Assembly (NCBI RefSeq): GCF_900177345.1
Contig: NZ_FWZT01000031.1
Location: 1-64,000, forward strand
Length of the DNA: 64,000 nt
Direction: 5' to 3'
Source of the DNA: Pseudobacteriovorax antillogorgiicola
GTDB taxonomy: Bacteria; Bdellovibrionota_B; Oligoflexia; Oligoflexales; Oligoflexaceae
Shown here one piece after another: positions 9,290 through 19,785 of the stretch; the stretch's first letter is position 1, and the number at the start of each line of letters is the position of its first letter. Under the pieces are notes generated by a model. It ran no database searches, had not been told where the DNA came from, and saw only the letters and a list, made by a program, of their open reading frames with translations. The translations under genes and the position numbers were made by a program.

Positions 9290-9517
9290 ATAGCTCTCCT
9301 GGCTGACCAAGTTTATACCCTGCCATGAGTGTCTTGTAACAGACTCTTCCCCTAAGGAAAACCCCCCAGAGACAAAAATTACTACTTTAATCGGAACCCA
9401 GGCCAAGTCCTTACAAAAGCGCTTCGTAAAGATACTCAAGTGCTACTAGTCAGCCCCTTGAATCCCATGTAGAATCCCGGTCAGCCCCGAGTCTTGAATT
9501 CAGCTAAAGGAGCCGCC

Positions 9518-11293
9518 TTGAAATCGAATCACCGCCTGAAACGCCTGTTGACCTATAGCCTCGCTCATCGTCCAGATATGATTAAGGCTAGCATCTTTTC
9601 TATCGTCAACAAAATCTTTGATGTCTTTCCTGAGATCCTGATTGGGGTCGCCATCGATGTGGTGGTCGAGCAAGAGCAGAGTTTTCTTGCCAAGATCGGA
9701 ATTGCTGACCCGAGACACCAACTGGCCTTGCTCGCCGTTGTCACCCTTTTGATTTGGGTTTCAGAGTCGCTGAGTGAGTATGGGGCTGTGGTTCGCTGGC
9801 GTAATCTCGCCCAAGAGATTCAACACAAACTCAGGCTTGATGGGGTGTCCCACATTCAAAAGCTTAGCCTTTCGTGGTACGAAGAGCAGAACTCCGGACA
9901 ACTATTAGCAATCCTCAATGACGACGTCAATCAAGTGGAGCGTTTCCTTAACGAAGGCCTTCACAACTTGATCCAGATGCTGGTCTCAAGCCTTCTGATA
10001 GGGGCTGTCTTTCTCTACCTGTCCCCGATTGTCGCTCTATTCGCAATTCTTCCTATTCCGATTATTATCCTCGGCGGCTTTAGGCTGAAAGGACCTTTAG
10101 CTGGGCGCTATAGCGATGTTCGCCAGCGTGCGGCTCAGCTTGGTGAAAAGCTTTCTGGTGTGATCACCGGCGTCGTGACCATTCGGGCATCTGTTGCTGA
10201 GGATGCTATGGTTGAAAACATCAGTCGGGCAAGCCAGGGGTATATTGATGCCAACCGGGAGGCCATTCGCCTGAGTTCCGCCTTTGTGCCCATCATTCGC
10301 ATGGCTGTCCTTGCTGGATTTTTGGTTACGCTAGTTTTAGGTGGGTTAAAAACTCTCGATGGAAGCTTGGCACCTGCTGCATTCACGGTGCTAGTATTTC
10401 TAACTCAAAGACTTCTTTGGCCTTTTACAAGATTTGGCGATCTTCTCGACCTCTACGAACGCTCCCTAGCCTCAGCACAACGGGTTCTCGACCTCATCGC
10501 AACGCCTATTGATATTGCAGATAGCGACCAAACCAAGACCTTGGAACGAATTGAAGGCCGGATCACCTTTAAGAACGTGGAGTTCGCTTATCCTGGCTAT
10601 AAACCAGTACTAAATGGCTTCAATCTAGATATTCAGGCTGGCGAATTTATAGGGATCGTAGGGTCGACTGGTTCTGGGAAAAGTACGCTCATTAAACTGC
10701 TCCTGCGTTTCTACGATCCTCAGTCTGGCAACATCACGATCGATGGAGTCCCCATTGACAAGCTCTCCCTAGCTCAGTTGCGCAATTCGATCGGTTATGT
10801 TGGTCAAGATGTATTTCTAATGGATGCCAGTATCGAGGACAACTTATTGCTGGGCAAGGAGTTCGCGTCTCACGAAGAAATCACTGCAGCCTTGCAGGCT
10901 TCCGACTCAGAAAATTTTGTGAACAAGCTGCCTGAGCAGCTCGGTACAGCTATTGGTGAACGAGGACAACGGCTATCAGGTGGCCAACGGCAGCGCTTGA
11001 CGATCGCTCGTGGTATCCTGGGCCAACCGCCGATCCTGGTGTTTGACGAAGCAACCTCAGCAGTAGATAACGAAACCGAGGAAGCGATTCAGAAGTCTCT
11101 TCAGAGACTAGCTCACAACCGCACGATGATCGTTATAGCTCATCGATTATCGACTATCCGTCATGCCGACAAGATTATCGTCTTGCAAGAGGGCACCATA
11201 GCCGAATCTGGCCGACATGATGAATTAGTTGAAAGTGGGCAAATCTACAAGAGGCTTTGGGACCTCCAAACTGGAGTAAGTACCGAGCCTTAG
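9518..11293 (+). CDS. ABC exporter, fused permease and ATPase
   Basis: 591 aa. An N-terminal six-helix exporter-type TM domain spans about residues 15-310, with the intracellular helix IQHKLRLDGVSHIQKLSLSW. The ATPase has Walker A GSTGSGKST, Q-loop VGQDVF, signature LSGGQRQR, Walker B ILVFDEATSAVD and the H-loop IAHRLS. All catalytic residues are present, so it is an active type IV exporter half-transporter, presumably a homodimer because no second half is adjacent. The TTG at 9518 is chosen because AAAGGAG lies 5 bp before it; an upstream TTG at 9494 lacks this. The substrate (lipid, peptide or drug) cannot be told from sequence. Confidence 0.93.
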   Translation: MKSNHRLKRLLTYSLAHRPDMIKASIFSIVNKIFDVFPEILIGVAIDVVVEQEQSFLAKIGIADPRHQLALLAVVTLLIWVSESLSEYGAVVRWRNLAQEIQHKLRLDGVSHIQKLSLSWYEEQNSGQLLAILNDDVNQVERFLNEGLHNLIQMLVSSLLIGAVFLYLSPIVALFAILPIPIIILGGFRLKGPLAGRYSDVRQRAAQLGEKLSGVITGVVTIRASVAEDAMVENISRASQGYIDANREAIRLSSAFVPIIRMAVLAGFLVTLVLGGLKTLDGSLAPAAFTVLVFLTQRLLWPFTRFGDLLDLYERSLASAQRVLDLIATPIDIADSDQTKTLERIEGRITFKNVEFAYPGYKPVLNGFNLDIQAGEFIGIVGSTGSGKSTLIKLLLRFYDPQSGNITIDGVPIDKLSLAQLRNSIGYVGQDVFLMDASIEDNLLLGKEFASHEEITAALQASDSENFVNKLPEQLGTAIGERGQRLSGGQRQRLTIARGILGQPPILVFDEATSAVDNETEEAIQKSLQRLAHNRTMIVIAHRLSTIRHADKIIVLQEGTIAESGRHDELVESGQIYKRLWDLQTGVSTEP

Positions 11294-11446
11294 TTTCTAT
11301 CAACCCAATAGATGATCTCTAGAATCGAAGTGAGACCCATCACTAGCAGGCAATTTTCGCAGTCATCTCAGTTCGAAAAACTGTGTAAGCTGATAGTGGC
11401 AGGAATCTATTTTCTAAGCTGCATTCAGTAAATTTTAGAGATCCAT

Positions 11447-14400
11447 TTGTTCATTCTAGGATTTTACAGACCGATCTTCTCAACCATTGGAGTCTGGTTC
11501 ACACTTCTCCTTTGGCTGAGCACGCCTGGGTTCAGCAAAGGCCTTGAAACAGGGGGCTCCATAGACCTGTCTCAGCGCCAAGATTTTGACAGTACAATCC
11601 CTCTAAGTGGTGACTATCACGTTTGGCCCAAGCAAATTTTAGATCAGCCTCCCCAAAGCTATGAAACCGTACCGTTCACGGCTCTCCCAAGCTCCTGGCG
11701 AGGTGCCGACCACCCTGATTCATCGGGGCTTGCCACCTACTTAATTCGCCTCACCCTTCCTCCAAGCAAGACTCTTGGTATCTATCTTTCACCCAATTAC
11801 AGCGCCCAGAGGCTACAGATCTTTCACCGTGGGCAGTTGATCGGCACTATCAAGCAAGGCATCGTCGGCGAAAATGCGAATCTGGAAACACCTCAGTCAC
11901 GGCCTCAAGTCCTAAGCCTCAACGGCTATCAGGGGCAAACCCTCGAACTTCTCTGGAACGTATCGAATTTTCACCATTCCCGAGGAGGGCCAAAGCGAGT
12001 TCCCGTCGTCGGAACTCTTGATCTGCTTCAACAAGACTTAAGTACTCGATATATTTTAAACACCTTCCTAGTGACCATGCTTGTAATCATGGCTCTCTAT
12101 CACTTGGGACTGTTCATTCAAAGACCTGAAGATAGAACTAGCATCTTTTTCTGCCTGGCGATGTTCAGTTATAGCATCTTTCAGGGAACCAATGCTTACC
12201 TGCCCCAGTTCTTTTTCCCTGATCCTCACAAAGACCTAGAGAGCATACTGAATCGTTCGCGCTATATAGCTCTCTACCTACAACTTGGATTTTTCATCAC
12301 CTTCATCCGCTATCTTCAGCCTGGTCCACTCATCCAAAAGATGATGCTACCACTCTGGGTTACAAGCTTGAGCTTTGTCGCATCTGCATTATTCATGGGC
12401 CCGCAAATCTATACTCGCGGCAGCATCTACTTCAACTATGCACAAGGTATCTTGATCTCTGCGACCTTTCTTCACCTTCTCTACTCGATACTACGTAGAG
12501 CTAAACACTCTGTCCTATCTACCCTGGGTTTCTCGATTTATGGGCTGGCGATTCTTCATGATATCCTGGTTGGGATTCGCGTAATTTCGGGCTTCTACCT
12601 GATCTCTTATGCAATAGGAGTGTTCGTCCTGATTCAAAGCTATTTGTTAGCTCAACGATTTGCTCAAACCTATCGTGACAATGAACGATTGATCTTAGAA
12701 TTGGCAGAGAAGGAGAAAGCTCGCACCTTATTCTTTCATAACACATCACATGAGCTACGAACGCCTCTCAATGGCATCATTGGCTTTCTTCAATTTCTCT
12801 CACGAGGACGCTACGGAGAATTGCCAGAGCCAGCTGTTTCCCAGATCAATAAATGTATCCGCTTGGCCCAATCACTTAAGTTTCAAGTTAATACCATATT
12901 AGATCTCGCAAAATCGAAGCGAGGTAATCTCTCACTTAGCAACAGCTTAGTCTCAGTAGAGGACATCGTAACTGAGGTCGACGACTTGGCAACTGGCTTG
13001 ATGCTGAAGAAGAATAATCTCAGTTTTAAACTTGAACAAAAAATAGCCGACCCTGAGCTCATCATAGATCGAGAAAAGTTCATGACTATAATTCGTAATT
13101 TGCTTGGCAACGCCTTTAAGTTTTCTGACGTACAGCGAGCAAATCACGTGACGATGAAAATGGAATCTCAAAACCAACATCTCGTGATTCAAGTTTCTGA
13201 TACGGGCATTGGTATTCCCGAAGACCAGCTTCCCTATATTTTTAACGAATTTAGACAAGTTTCAGGAGACGCACGACGGATGTATGAAGGCACTGGCCTT
13301 GGTCTAGCTATGGTTAAAGATCTCGTGAAACTTATGGATGGCGACTTAACCGTCAGCTCAGAGCCTGGAACTGGGACAACATTCCGCGTGTCGATTCCAA
13401 GCCAATCAGAAGTTCATGCCACAGCGGGCGAGGAAAACATAGGCCTCTTTGAAGACAATCAAATGCCCATACCCCGGAACACACGAAAGAACTATGACGA
13501 TAAGACAAAATCTGAATCTTCCGACTACCACATCCTAGTGATCGACGACAACCAGACTAATTGTGAAGTGATTCAAGAAATTCTTGAACAAAGCCACTAT
13601 CGAGTCAATACCGTTACCAGTGGAGAGGAGGGCATTCGGGTTGCGAGAACAATTCATCCTGACATGATTCTCCTTGATATGATGATGCCGAACATGTCGG
13701 GTGAAGATGTGATTAAGGTTTTGCACGATGACTCAGAATTGAAGGCAATTCCTATAATCCTCATCACGGCTCGGGCAAGTGACGATGACCGCGTCTTCGG
13801 CTTGAGTCTGGGAGCGGATGATTACATTGCCAAACCAATTCACCATGAGGAATTGCTTTTCAGGGTCAAGAATATTCTTCACCGAAAGGAACTGGTTGCA
13901 AGCCTCACTAGCTGGGAAGAGCGGGAGCGGCTCGTTCAATTGGGTGAGATGTTGCGCGATCTCAGCCATGAATTGAAGAATGTCCTCAGCCCCCATCAAC
14001 TGGATGAATCGACCGTGGCTTTCGGGTGCCGGCAGATCCTTGAAAAAGTTCCGATGACCCATGCCTCATGGCAATTGATGATCGACTTCATCCTATCTAG
14101 TCAACAACACTGGACTCACAATGATGACTTGAGTCAGTTTTCTTTCACTTCTCCTGAAGATCGCAAAGATACCAATTTACGAGTCATGAGATCATATCTT
14201 CCACAAATGAAAGCGAACGACGAAACCCGCCTCGACATCTGGCGAGCGCTTACCAAACTGAGTCGGAAAGAAAGGCAAGAGGTCGCCAGTGCCGTTCAGA
14301 TTATTTCCGAATTCCTTGCTATGAGGCGGCAGAACGAACATGGAATCGCCCTGATTCGTGACATATTGGAGTATAGCCGGCTGTCGGATCAGGGCCATAC

Positions 14401-14842
14401 GTGCTTCCTTGATGACGTTGTTGACTCCATTCTAAAGATTCTTTCATCTAAACTAGGACGCTTGGGGGTTCAGGTAAAATATCAGGGCTTTAGTACTCCC
14501 TTAAGGGTGGGTAAGCTTCACATGATGCAAGTCCTACTAAACCTGGTAAACAATGCCTGTGATGCTGTGGAAGATCTCGCCCCTAAAGATCGCTGGATCG
14601 CGATCGAAGCACGAATCACTGAAGGCAATGTCAATATCAAAGTTAGCAACGGTGGCCCTCCCATCCCTGAAGAGATCCGAACCAAGCTCTTCCAAGAGTC
14701 CTTTTCTGGGAAGGGACATCAAGGCTTTGGCCTAGGCCTAGGTATCAGTCGTCGCTTAATTCATAAATCACATGGCCACTTAGATAGTCCAGCTCAGAGC
14801 AAGCACCCTGAGTTTTTAATCACCCTGCCGAAAGTTGGATAG
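11447..14842 (+). CDS. 7TM-DISM hybrid sensor kinase: kinase-REC-second kinase
   Basis: 1131 aa from a TTG start. After a signal peptide comes a jelly-roll-like periplasmic sensor (about 40-190), then a 7TM DISM-type region (about 203-405). HisKA follows with phospho-His435 in SHELRTPLNG, then HATPase_c with N-box NLLGNAFKFSD and GTGLGLAMV. A receiver domain (about 694-815) has Asp744 and Lys796. A second kinase module then has H841 in LSHELKNVLSPH and an ATPase with NLVNNACDAVED and GFGLGLGISRRL. Two kinase cores in one chain are rare. It is a close paralogue of the next gene, starting 8 bp after it ends, and the two form an operon. Confidence 0.9.
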   Translation: MFILGFYRPIFSTIGVWFTLLLWLSTPGFSKGLETGGSIDLSQRQDFDSTIPLSGDYHVWPKQILDQPPQSYETVPFTALPSSWRGADHPDSSGLATYLIRLTLPPSKTLGIYLSPNYSAQRLQIFHRGQLIGTIKQGIVGENANLETPQSRPQVLSLNGYQGQTLELLWNVSNFHHSRGGPKRVPVVGTLDLLQQDLSTRYILNTFLVTMLVIMALYHLGLFIQRPEDRTSIFFCLAMFSYSIFQGTNAYLPQFFFPDPHKDLESILNRSRYIALYLQLGFFITFIRYLQPGPLIQKMMLPLWVTSLSFVASALFMGPQIYTRGSIYFNYAQGILISATFLHLLYSILRRAKHSVLSTLGFSIYGLAILHDILVGIRVISGFYLISYAIGVFVLIQSYLLAQRFAQTYRDNERLILELAEKEKARTLFFHNTSHELRTPLNGIIGFLQFLSRGRYGELPEPAVSQINKCIRLAQSLKFQVNTILDLAKSKRGNLSLSNSLVSVEDIVTEVDDLATGLMLKKNNLSFKLEQKIADPELIIDREKFMTIIRNLLGNAFKFSDVQRANHVTMKMESQNQHLVIQVSDTGIGIPEDQLPYIFNEFRQVSGDARRMYEGTGLGLAMVKDLVKLMDGDLTVSSEPGTGTTFRVSIPSQSEVHATAGEENIGLFEDNQMPIPRNTRKNYDDKTKSESSDYHILVIDDNQTNCEVIQEILEQSHYRVNTVTSGEEGIRVARTIHPDMILLDMMMPNMSGEDVIKVLHDDSELKAIPIILITARASDDDRVFGLSLGADDYIAKPIHHEELLFRVKNILHRKELVASLTSWEERERLVQLGEMLRDLSHELKNVLSPHQLDESTVAFGCRQILEKVPMTHASWQLMIDFILSSQQHWTHNDDLSQFSFTSPEDRKDTNLRVMRSYLPQMKANDETRLDIWRALTKLSRKERQEVASAVQIISEFLAMRRQNEHGIALIRDILEYSRLSDQGHTCFLDDVVDSILKILSSKLGRLGVQVKYQGFSTPLRVGKLHMMQVLLNLVNNACDAVEDLAPKDRWIAIEARITEGNVNIKVSNGGPPIPEEIRTKLFQESFSGKGHQGFGLGLGISRRLIHKSHGHLDSPAQSKHPEFLITLPKVG

Positions 14843-14850
14843 GAGAAAAG

Positions 14851-17800
14851 GTGCGGCCCATGGTTTTGAAAAACTTTATAGCGTTCTTGTTCATGGTACA
14901 GCTAACTAGCGCTCCTCTTTTGGCCAAGGACGTTAACCCCAAACCAAGGGCCGTCGCCGGGCAGCTTGATCTGTCCCATTGGGACTTCGACAAGCTCGGG
15001 CCAATTTCATTAGCAGGTGAATGGAAGTTCTGGTGGAAGGCAGTCCCTGATCCAGTAGGAGACAATGATAGAATCAATCACCACGATACCTATTATATGG
15101 TTCCAGAAATCTGGAAAAACCTTTCCGACAATGCTTTGCCTGGAGCGCCACAGGGATTTGCAAGCTATATCCTTGATGTTAAGCTACCGAAACAGGAGCA
15201 AGAAGCCATTGCCATCAACCTTTCAGATGTCTACAGTGCTCAAAAAATGGAAGTTTGGCACCAAGATAATGTGGTTAGTCGATTTAAGCAGGGAGTCGTG
15301 GGCCGTAACAAGAGCCAGGAAGTGCCACACTATGGCAATCAAATCCGCTCGATCCCTATGGGAACCGACAGTATCCGAATCGTCTGGCAGGTTTCCAATT
15401 TTCATCACTCTCGGGGCGGGGCTCGCAAGACCCCAACGATCGGCCTCGAATCCGACTTGCAGCATCGACTCAATTTCCGGCACATGACCAAGGTTGCGCT
15501 GATAGTCCTTTTATTCACCATGGCATTTTATTTGTTTGGTTTGGTATCTCAGAGACCCGATGATCAAAGTAGTCTTTGGTTTGGCATCACACTTAGTTTT
15601 ATGGGATCTTGGCTGATGCTTAACAGCAGGTTGGTTCAATACTGGACTGGAGGCTCCGGGGTTCAGTTCCATGAATGGCTAAATACTGCCGAATATATGT
15701 CGCTCTACCTAACAACGCCCACGTTGATGATGTTTATCAACTCCATCGCCAGCACCCCCTTGTTTCGCAAGGTTTGTCAGGGTAGCTGGATCATATTCGG
15801 AATCTATGCCTTCATTCCCTTCACCAACCCGCTTGAGATCTATTCACATTATCACAAGTATTACTTCTATCTTGACCCAATCTTTCAGTTCCTCGCCCTT
15901 GCCCACTTGATTCGAGAATCTTGGAAAGGGTCACACGACGCTAAACTTACATTGATAGGTTTTTCTGTCTATGTCTTGGCTAGGAGCCACGATCAACTCA
16001 AGGTTGCTGGCTACTTCAGAACTCCGTTCCTAGCTCCTTATGGCTTGGGCCTATTTGTTCTGATTCAAAGTCACATGATGGCACGTTTTTTTGCTGCTAC
16101 CTACAGAAAAGCCGAGGGACTTAGTAAGGATTTGCAAGCTGAAGTAGATATTCAGACGCAAAAGCTCCGGGTACAGAAAGAAAAACTGGAAGCTCAACAT
16201 GTTGAGATCACCAAGGCTCATGAGGTTCTAAAGCAAGGTGACCAACAAAAGACTGCTTTCTTCCGCAATATCTCCCATGAGCTGAGAACACCGCTCAACA
16301 TCATCCTATCATCCCTAACGACTGCGGAAGACACTTATCCCAACGATCGCCACATAGAAATTGCCCAAAGAAATACCAAACGCCTCTTGCGCCTGGTCAA
16401 TCAACTCCTCGACTATCAGAAAATATCGATGTCACAGATGCGAATGCAGCTTGAAGAGGTTCATCTCGACTCCATATTCGAAAATATCGTACTAAGTATG
16501 AACGAAATGTGCAAAGCTAGAGAGATTCAATTTGACTTCAATAAGGTGGCACAAAATACTGATGGCTGGGTCATTCTTGGCCAGATCGATGCTCTCGAAA
16601 AGATCATCTTCAATTTCCTCAGTAATGCACTTAAATTTACTCCCTCGAAAGGACGAATCACCTTACAGTTAGTTCAAAAAGGGGCATTCGCTAGAATCCA
16701 AGTATCGGATAGCGGGCCCGGCATACCAGAAAAAGATCAAGATCAGATTTTTGAAGTATTTTCGCAGGTAGAAGAGCACAAACCTCTTAACAAACAAGGG
16801 ACTGGTATAGGCTTAGCCCTCGTCAAAGAACTTAGTAAGCAAATGCAAGGTCGCGTTGGTTTGGAAAGTCTTGTGGGGCAGGGTACTAAGATTTGGGCGG
16901 AATTTCCTTTAATCAGCCAGGGGCCGTCTCATTATGAAGTCGTCTATGTTGAATCAGACACTGAGTTGATCAACCAGTTTCGAACGTTTATGTATGACCA
17001 TGGCCTTGACCAAAGATGCTCCACTACCACCAGTCTGGAGCGAGCGCGTACCCTACTTGAAGATCACGTCGTTCGTATTATGATTTGCTCTACAAACTGG
17101 GGAGAGGATCTCGGCAAGTTTCTTGATGACGTTCATGAAACGCACCCCCATTGCAGCCGACTATTGATCAGCGACCCCAAGAAGAAACACTCCCTCCTAA
17201 GCTTGAGCACACTTCACTTTGAGGCGTCATTCATCCTGCCTTTTGATTTGGACCTTCTCCACGCTATCCAATCGCGACTAGCACGATACCAGCAAGACTC
17301 CTCTAAGCCTGTCTTGGATCTCCTTTACATTGAAGACGACTCTCAGATGCGTAGCCAGTTTCTCAGAAGCCTGTCCACTCACACACTGCTAGAGCGCTTC
17401 AAGATCATCGCATCGCCAGATGACTTCAAGGAAATCGTCAGTAATCATAGAATCAAAGTCATTGTCGCCGACGAAAATTTAGGGGATGGTATCCATGGCG
17501 TTGATCTCTTAGCTTACTCAGAAAGCATTCTGCCAGATAGCTTCAGAATCCTATACACCGCCGAGCAAAACGGTCAGGTCCTCAAAAATGCTCTGGAAAA
17601 GGCAAAGGCTCACTACGTCATCTACAAGCCAGCCAATCTAGGTATGGAAATGAAAGTCATCGAATCCTATGCTGATAAAAGCCCCTATCGGGAATCTGAA
17701 GGCAAACTGCCGCGGGTAGAACCAAACTCTGCCTTTGTCGATGCCCTTGCTGCTGACAATTTCGACACAGGAATTGTTGAAGATATTTCGAACCAAGATC

Positions 17801-18897
17801 TTGAAATTCCTGAAAACAGTACTGCTACAATTTTGGTGATTGATGATGTTCAAGACCTTCGAACAGTGATCAAGTCAACACTAGAGCAAGAAGGCTATCA
17901 TGTGGTACAGGCTGTCAATGGTCGCCAGGGTTATAACAAAGCTCGTCGCTTAGGTCAGGAGCTAGACGTGATTATTACAGATTGGCTGATGCCTGAAATG
18001 GATGGTCAGCAGTTCCTGGAAGCTCTCCATCATGACGAAAATCTTTCATCCATACCCACCATTCTACTTACCGCTAAAGCAGGCAATGAATCACGTTCTC
18101 TGGGACTTAAACTGGGAGCCAGTGTCTATCTTTCAAAGCCCTTCGACCGGCTGGAACTCCTATCAGTGATCGAGAACCTCCTGCTCTTGAAAAAAAGAGA
18201 GCGACGCATCTCAGAGCTCAATCGCTTCATCAATCAAAACGTGCTCCAGCGCTTCCTCCCTCCTAACTTAGTAAAGGAGCTAGTTGATGGCCAGGCAGTC
18301 TTTAACGATACACCGAGCAAACGTGTTATCACTGTACTATTCGCAGATCTCTGTCGCTTCACATCAAGCACCGAACAGCTTGGGGCCGACGCAATCGCGA
18401 GGATTTTAAACAAATTCCTTATAGAGATGACAGAAGTTATCTTTTCCGAAGAAGGGACCATCGATAAGTTCATTGGTGATGGAATTCTGGTTATCTTCGG
18501 CGCTCCCGAAGAGATGAGTGCTCAGAAGCAGGCATTGAAAGCCACACGCTGTGCCAACAAGATGCAGGAAAAGCTTGCTGAGCTCAATGAAACCTGGCTG
18601 TCGGAAGAAGAACATCAGTTCGATATGAGAATCGGCGTTCATCAAGGAGTGGCCATTGTAGGGGGCTTTGGGGGAGCCAAGAGATCCGACTACACCGCCA
18701 TTGGCGGCACAGTGAACTTGGCTTCACGGATCGAATCTCGGGCTGAGGGCGGTGAGACCCTTGTTTCCGCGCAGGTGATTCAACACTTATCCCCTTCCCA
18801 ATACGAGGTTGCAGGAGACTACCACCTGAGGGGGATCAATGAAACCATAACCCTTTACCGCCTTCGTGAGCAGAAGTCGATATCAAGCGCCTCTTAA
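14851..18897 (+). CDS. 7TM-DISM hybrid kinase with receivers and class III nucleotide cyclase
   Basis: 1348 aa, GTG start; the Shine-Dalgarno AGGAG overlaps the stop of the preceding gene. Signal peptide, periplasmic sensor (about 40-200, sharing the NFHHSRGG motif with its neighbour), 7TM region (about 210-415) and coiled coil come first. HisKA with His476 (ISHELRTPLN) and HATPase_c follow. Next are a degenerate receiver (about 695-810), a second receiver (about 823-940, VIVADENLGDG) and a canonical third (about 990-1105, ITDWLMPEMDG). The C-terminal cyclase (about 1155-1335) keeps both metal Asp residues (FADLCRFT, FIGDGI), the DYTAIG specificity region and VNLASR. It should therefore make cAMP (or cGMP) under phosphorelay control. 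Confidence 0.92.
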   Translation: MRPMVLKNFIAFLFMVQLTSAPLLAKDVNPKPRAVAGQLDLSHWDFDKLGPISLAGEWKFWWKAVPDPVGDNDRINHHDTYYMVPEIWKNLSDNALPGAPQGFASYILDVKLPKQEQEAIAINLSDVYSAQKMEVWHQDNVVSRFKQGVVGRNKSQEVPHYGNQIRSIPMGTDSIRIVWQVSNFHHSRGGARKTPTIGLESDLQHRLNFRHMTKVALIVLLFTMAFYLFGLVSQRPDDQSSLWFGITLSFMGSWLMLNSRLVQYWTGGSGVQFHEWLNTAEYMSLYLTTPTLMMFINSIASTPLFRKVCQGSWIIFGIYAFIPFTNPLEIYSHYHKYYFYLDPIFQFLALAHLIRESWKGSHDAKLTLIGFSVYVLARSHDQLKVAGYFRTPFLAPYGLGLFVLIQSHMMARFFAATYRKAEGLSKDLQAEVDIQTQKLRVQKEKLEAQHVEITKAHEVLKQGDQQKTAFFRNISHELRTPLNIILSSLTTAEDTYPNDRHIEIAQRNTKRLLRLVNQLLDYQKISMSQMRMQLEEVHLDSIFENIVLSMNEMCKAREIQFDFNKVAQNTDGWVILGQIDALEKIIFNFLSNALKFTPSKGRITLQLVQKGAFARIQVSDSGPGIPEKDQDQIFEVFSQVEEHKPLNKQGTGIGLALVKELSKQMQGRVGLESLVGQGTKIWAEFPLISQGPSHYEVVYVESDTELINQFRTFMYDHGLDQRCSTTTSLERARTLLEDHVVRIMICSTNWGEDLGKFLDDVHETHPHCSRLLISDPKKKHSLLSLSTLHFEASFILPFDLDLLHAIQSRLARYQQDSSKPVLDLLYIEDDSQMRSQFLRSLSTHTLLERFKIIASPDDFKEIVSNHRIKVIVADENLGDGIHGVDLLAYSESILPDSFRILYTAEQNGQVLKNALEKAKAHYVIYKPANLGMEMKVIESYADKSPYRESEGKLPRVEPNSAFVDALAADNFDTGIVEDISNQDLEIPENSTATILVIDDVQDLRTVIKSTLEQEGYHVVQAVNGRQGYNKARRLGQELDVIITDWLMPEMDGQQFLEALHHDENLSSIPTILLTAKAGNESRSLGLKLGASVYLSKPFDRLELLSVIENLLLLKKRERRISELNRFINQNVLQRFLPPNLVKELVDGQAVFNDTPSKRVITVLFADLCRFTSSTEQLGADAIARILNKFLIEMTEVIFSEEGTIDKFIGDGILVIFGAPEEMSAQKQALKATRCANKMQEKLAELNETWLSEEEHQFDMRIGVHQGVAIVGGFGGAKRSDYTAIGGTVNLASRIESRAEGGETLVSAQVIQHLSPSQYEVAGDYHLRGINETITLYRLREQKSISSAS

Positions 18898-18909
18898 TGG
18901 CAATGAAAA

Positions 18910-19785
18910 TCAGATCCGATCAAGTAAATAGGCATACTCCGTCTTGACTCTATGACTTCGATACTGCTTACTACGATTCAAAGCCTGATCATGATGCCCC
19001 TGGTTGTAGCCAATGGTTCGAAAGGCAGAAAGGGTAAACGTCTGCCCTTCCTGGCTAACGTAAAGCGTCAGACGGCGGTTGGCCTTAAATTCTAGCTTTC
19101 CCAAATCAGGGTCGCTTACCCACTCTTCCAAACTTACATAAACACCTCTACCTAGCTTATAAAGATTGAGACCGACGTCATGAAAGGCGTTAAAGTGATG
19201 TCTGCCGTAAACAAACTTGGTCTCCGCCCGGTATTCCTGTTTCTCTAGTAGTTCTGGATTAGTTACTTGAATGTCTTGCTCGGGAAAGAAATAAGCTTCG
19301 TACTGGAAATCACCACCGATGGTTACACTTCCAATTTGCATCGCTTGCTTCACATAATTCATGATGTAGTCTTCACTCGCAACAGGAATGGCCATGCTGG
19401 TGATCGCCGTATACTCGGAATAGTTATCCGGTAACTCCTGACTAAATAGAAATTCAATAAAAGGCTCACCGATTCCCGAATAGGGTGACTCTAGGTGGAA
19501 ACGATAGCGACTGAAGTCTTCATCTGCTGGACAAAGGGTGTTTCGCTCCCGGTTGATAACAGCTAAATCTGGAATCAACTTAAGTTGCTGACACGCTTGG
19601 GCTAGGCTTTCACTCAAGTCACTAACCTGTACTTCTTCAACATAGCCAAACTCCTCTTCGACAACTGGTTCGAACGGCACTGGCTTGTCAACTGGCCTTA
19701 GAATGCGTTTCTGCGATGACACTTGATTCTCTTGCTTGGCACAAGCAAGCGCCATCATCAACGATATGGCAATCGTTAACCTCAT
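18910..19785 (-). CDS. Lipoprotein of unknown function
   Basis: 291 aa with a short lipoprotein signal ending ALAC (Cys15). GGAGGGG precedes the ATG. Behind the Cys is a charged, proline-containing linker and then a beta-rich mature region. I recognise no domain or catalytic motif. It converges on the cyclase/kinase gene with only 12 bp between stops, so the two 3' ends may share termination signals. It is probably anchored in the outer membrane, but nothing in the context gives its role. Confidence 0.75.
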   Translation of the reverse strand: MRLTIAISLMMALACAKQENQVSSQKRILRPVDKPVPFEPVVEEEFGYVEEVQVSDLSESLAQACQQLKLIPDLAVINRERNTLCPADEDFSRYRFHLESPYSGIGEPFIEFLFSQELPDNYSEYTAITSMAIPVASEDYIMNYVKQAMQIGSVTIGGDFQYEAYFFPEQDIQVTNPELLEKQEYRAETKFVYGRHHFNAFHDVGLNLYKLGRGVYVSLEEWVSDPDLGKLEFKANRRLTLYVSQEGQTFTLSAFRTIGYNQGHHDQALNRSKQYRSHRVKTEYAYLLDRI

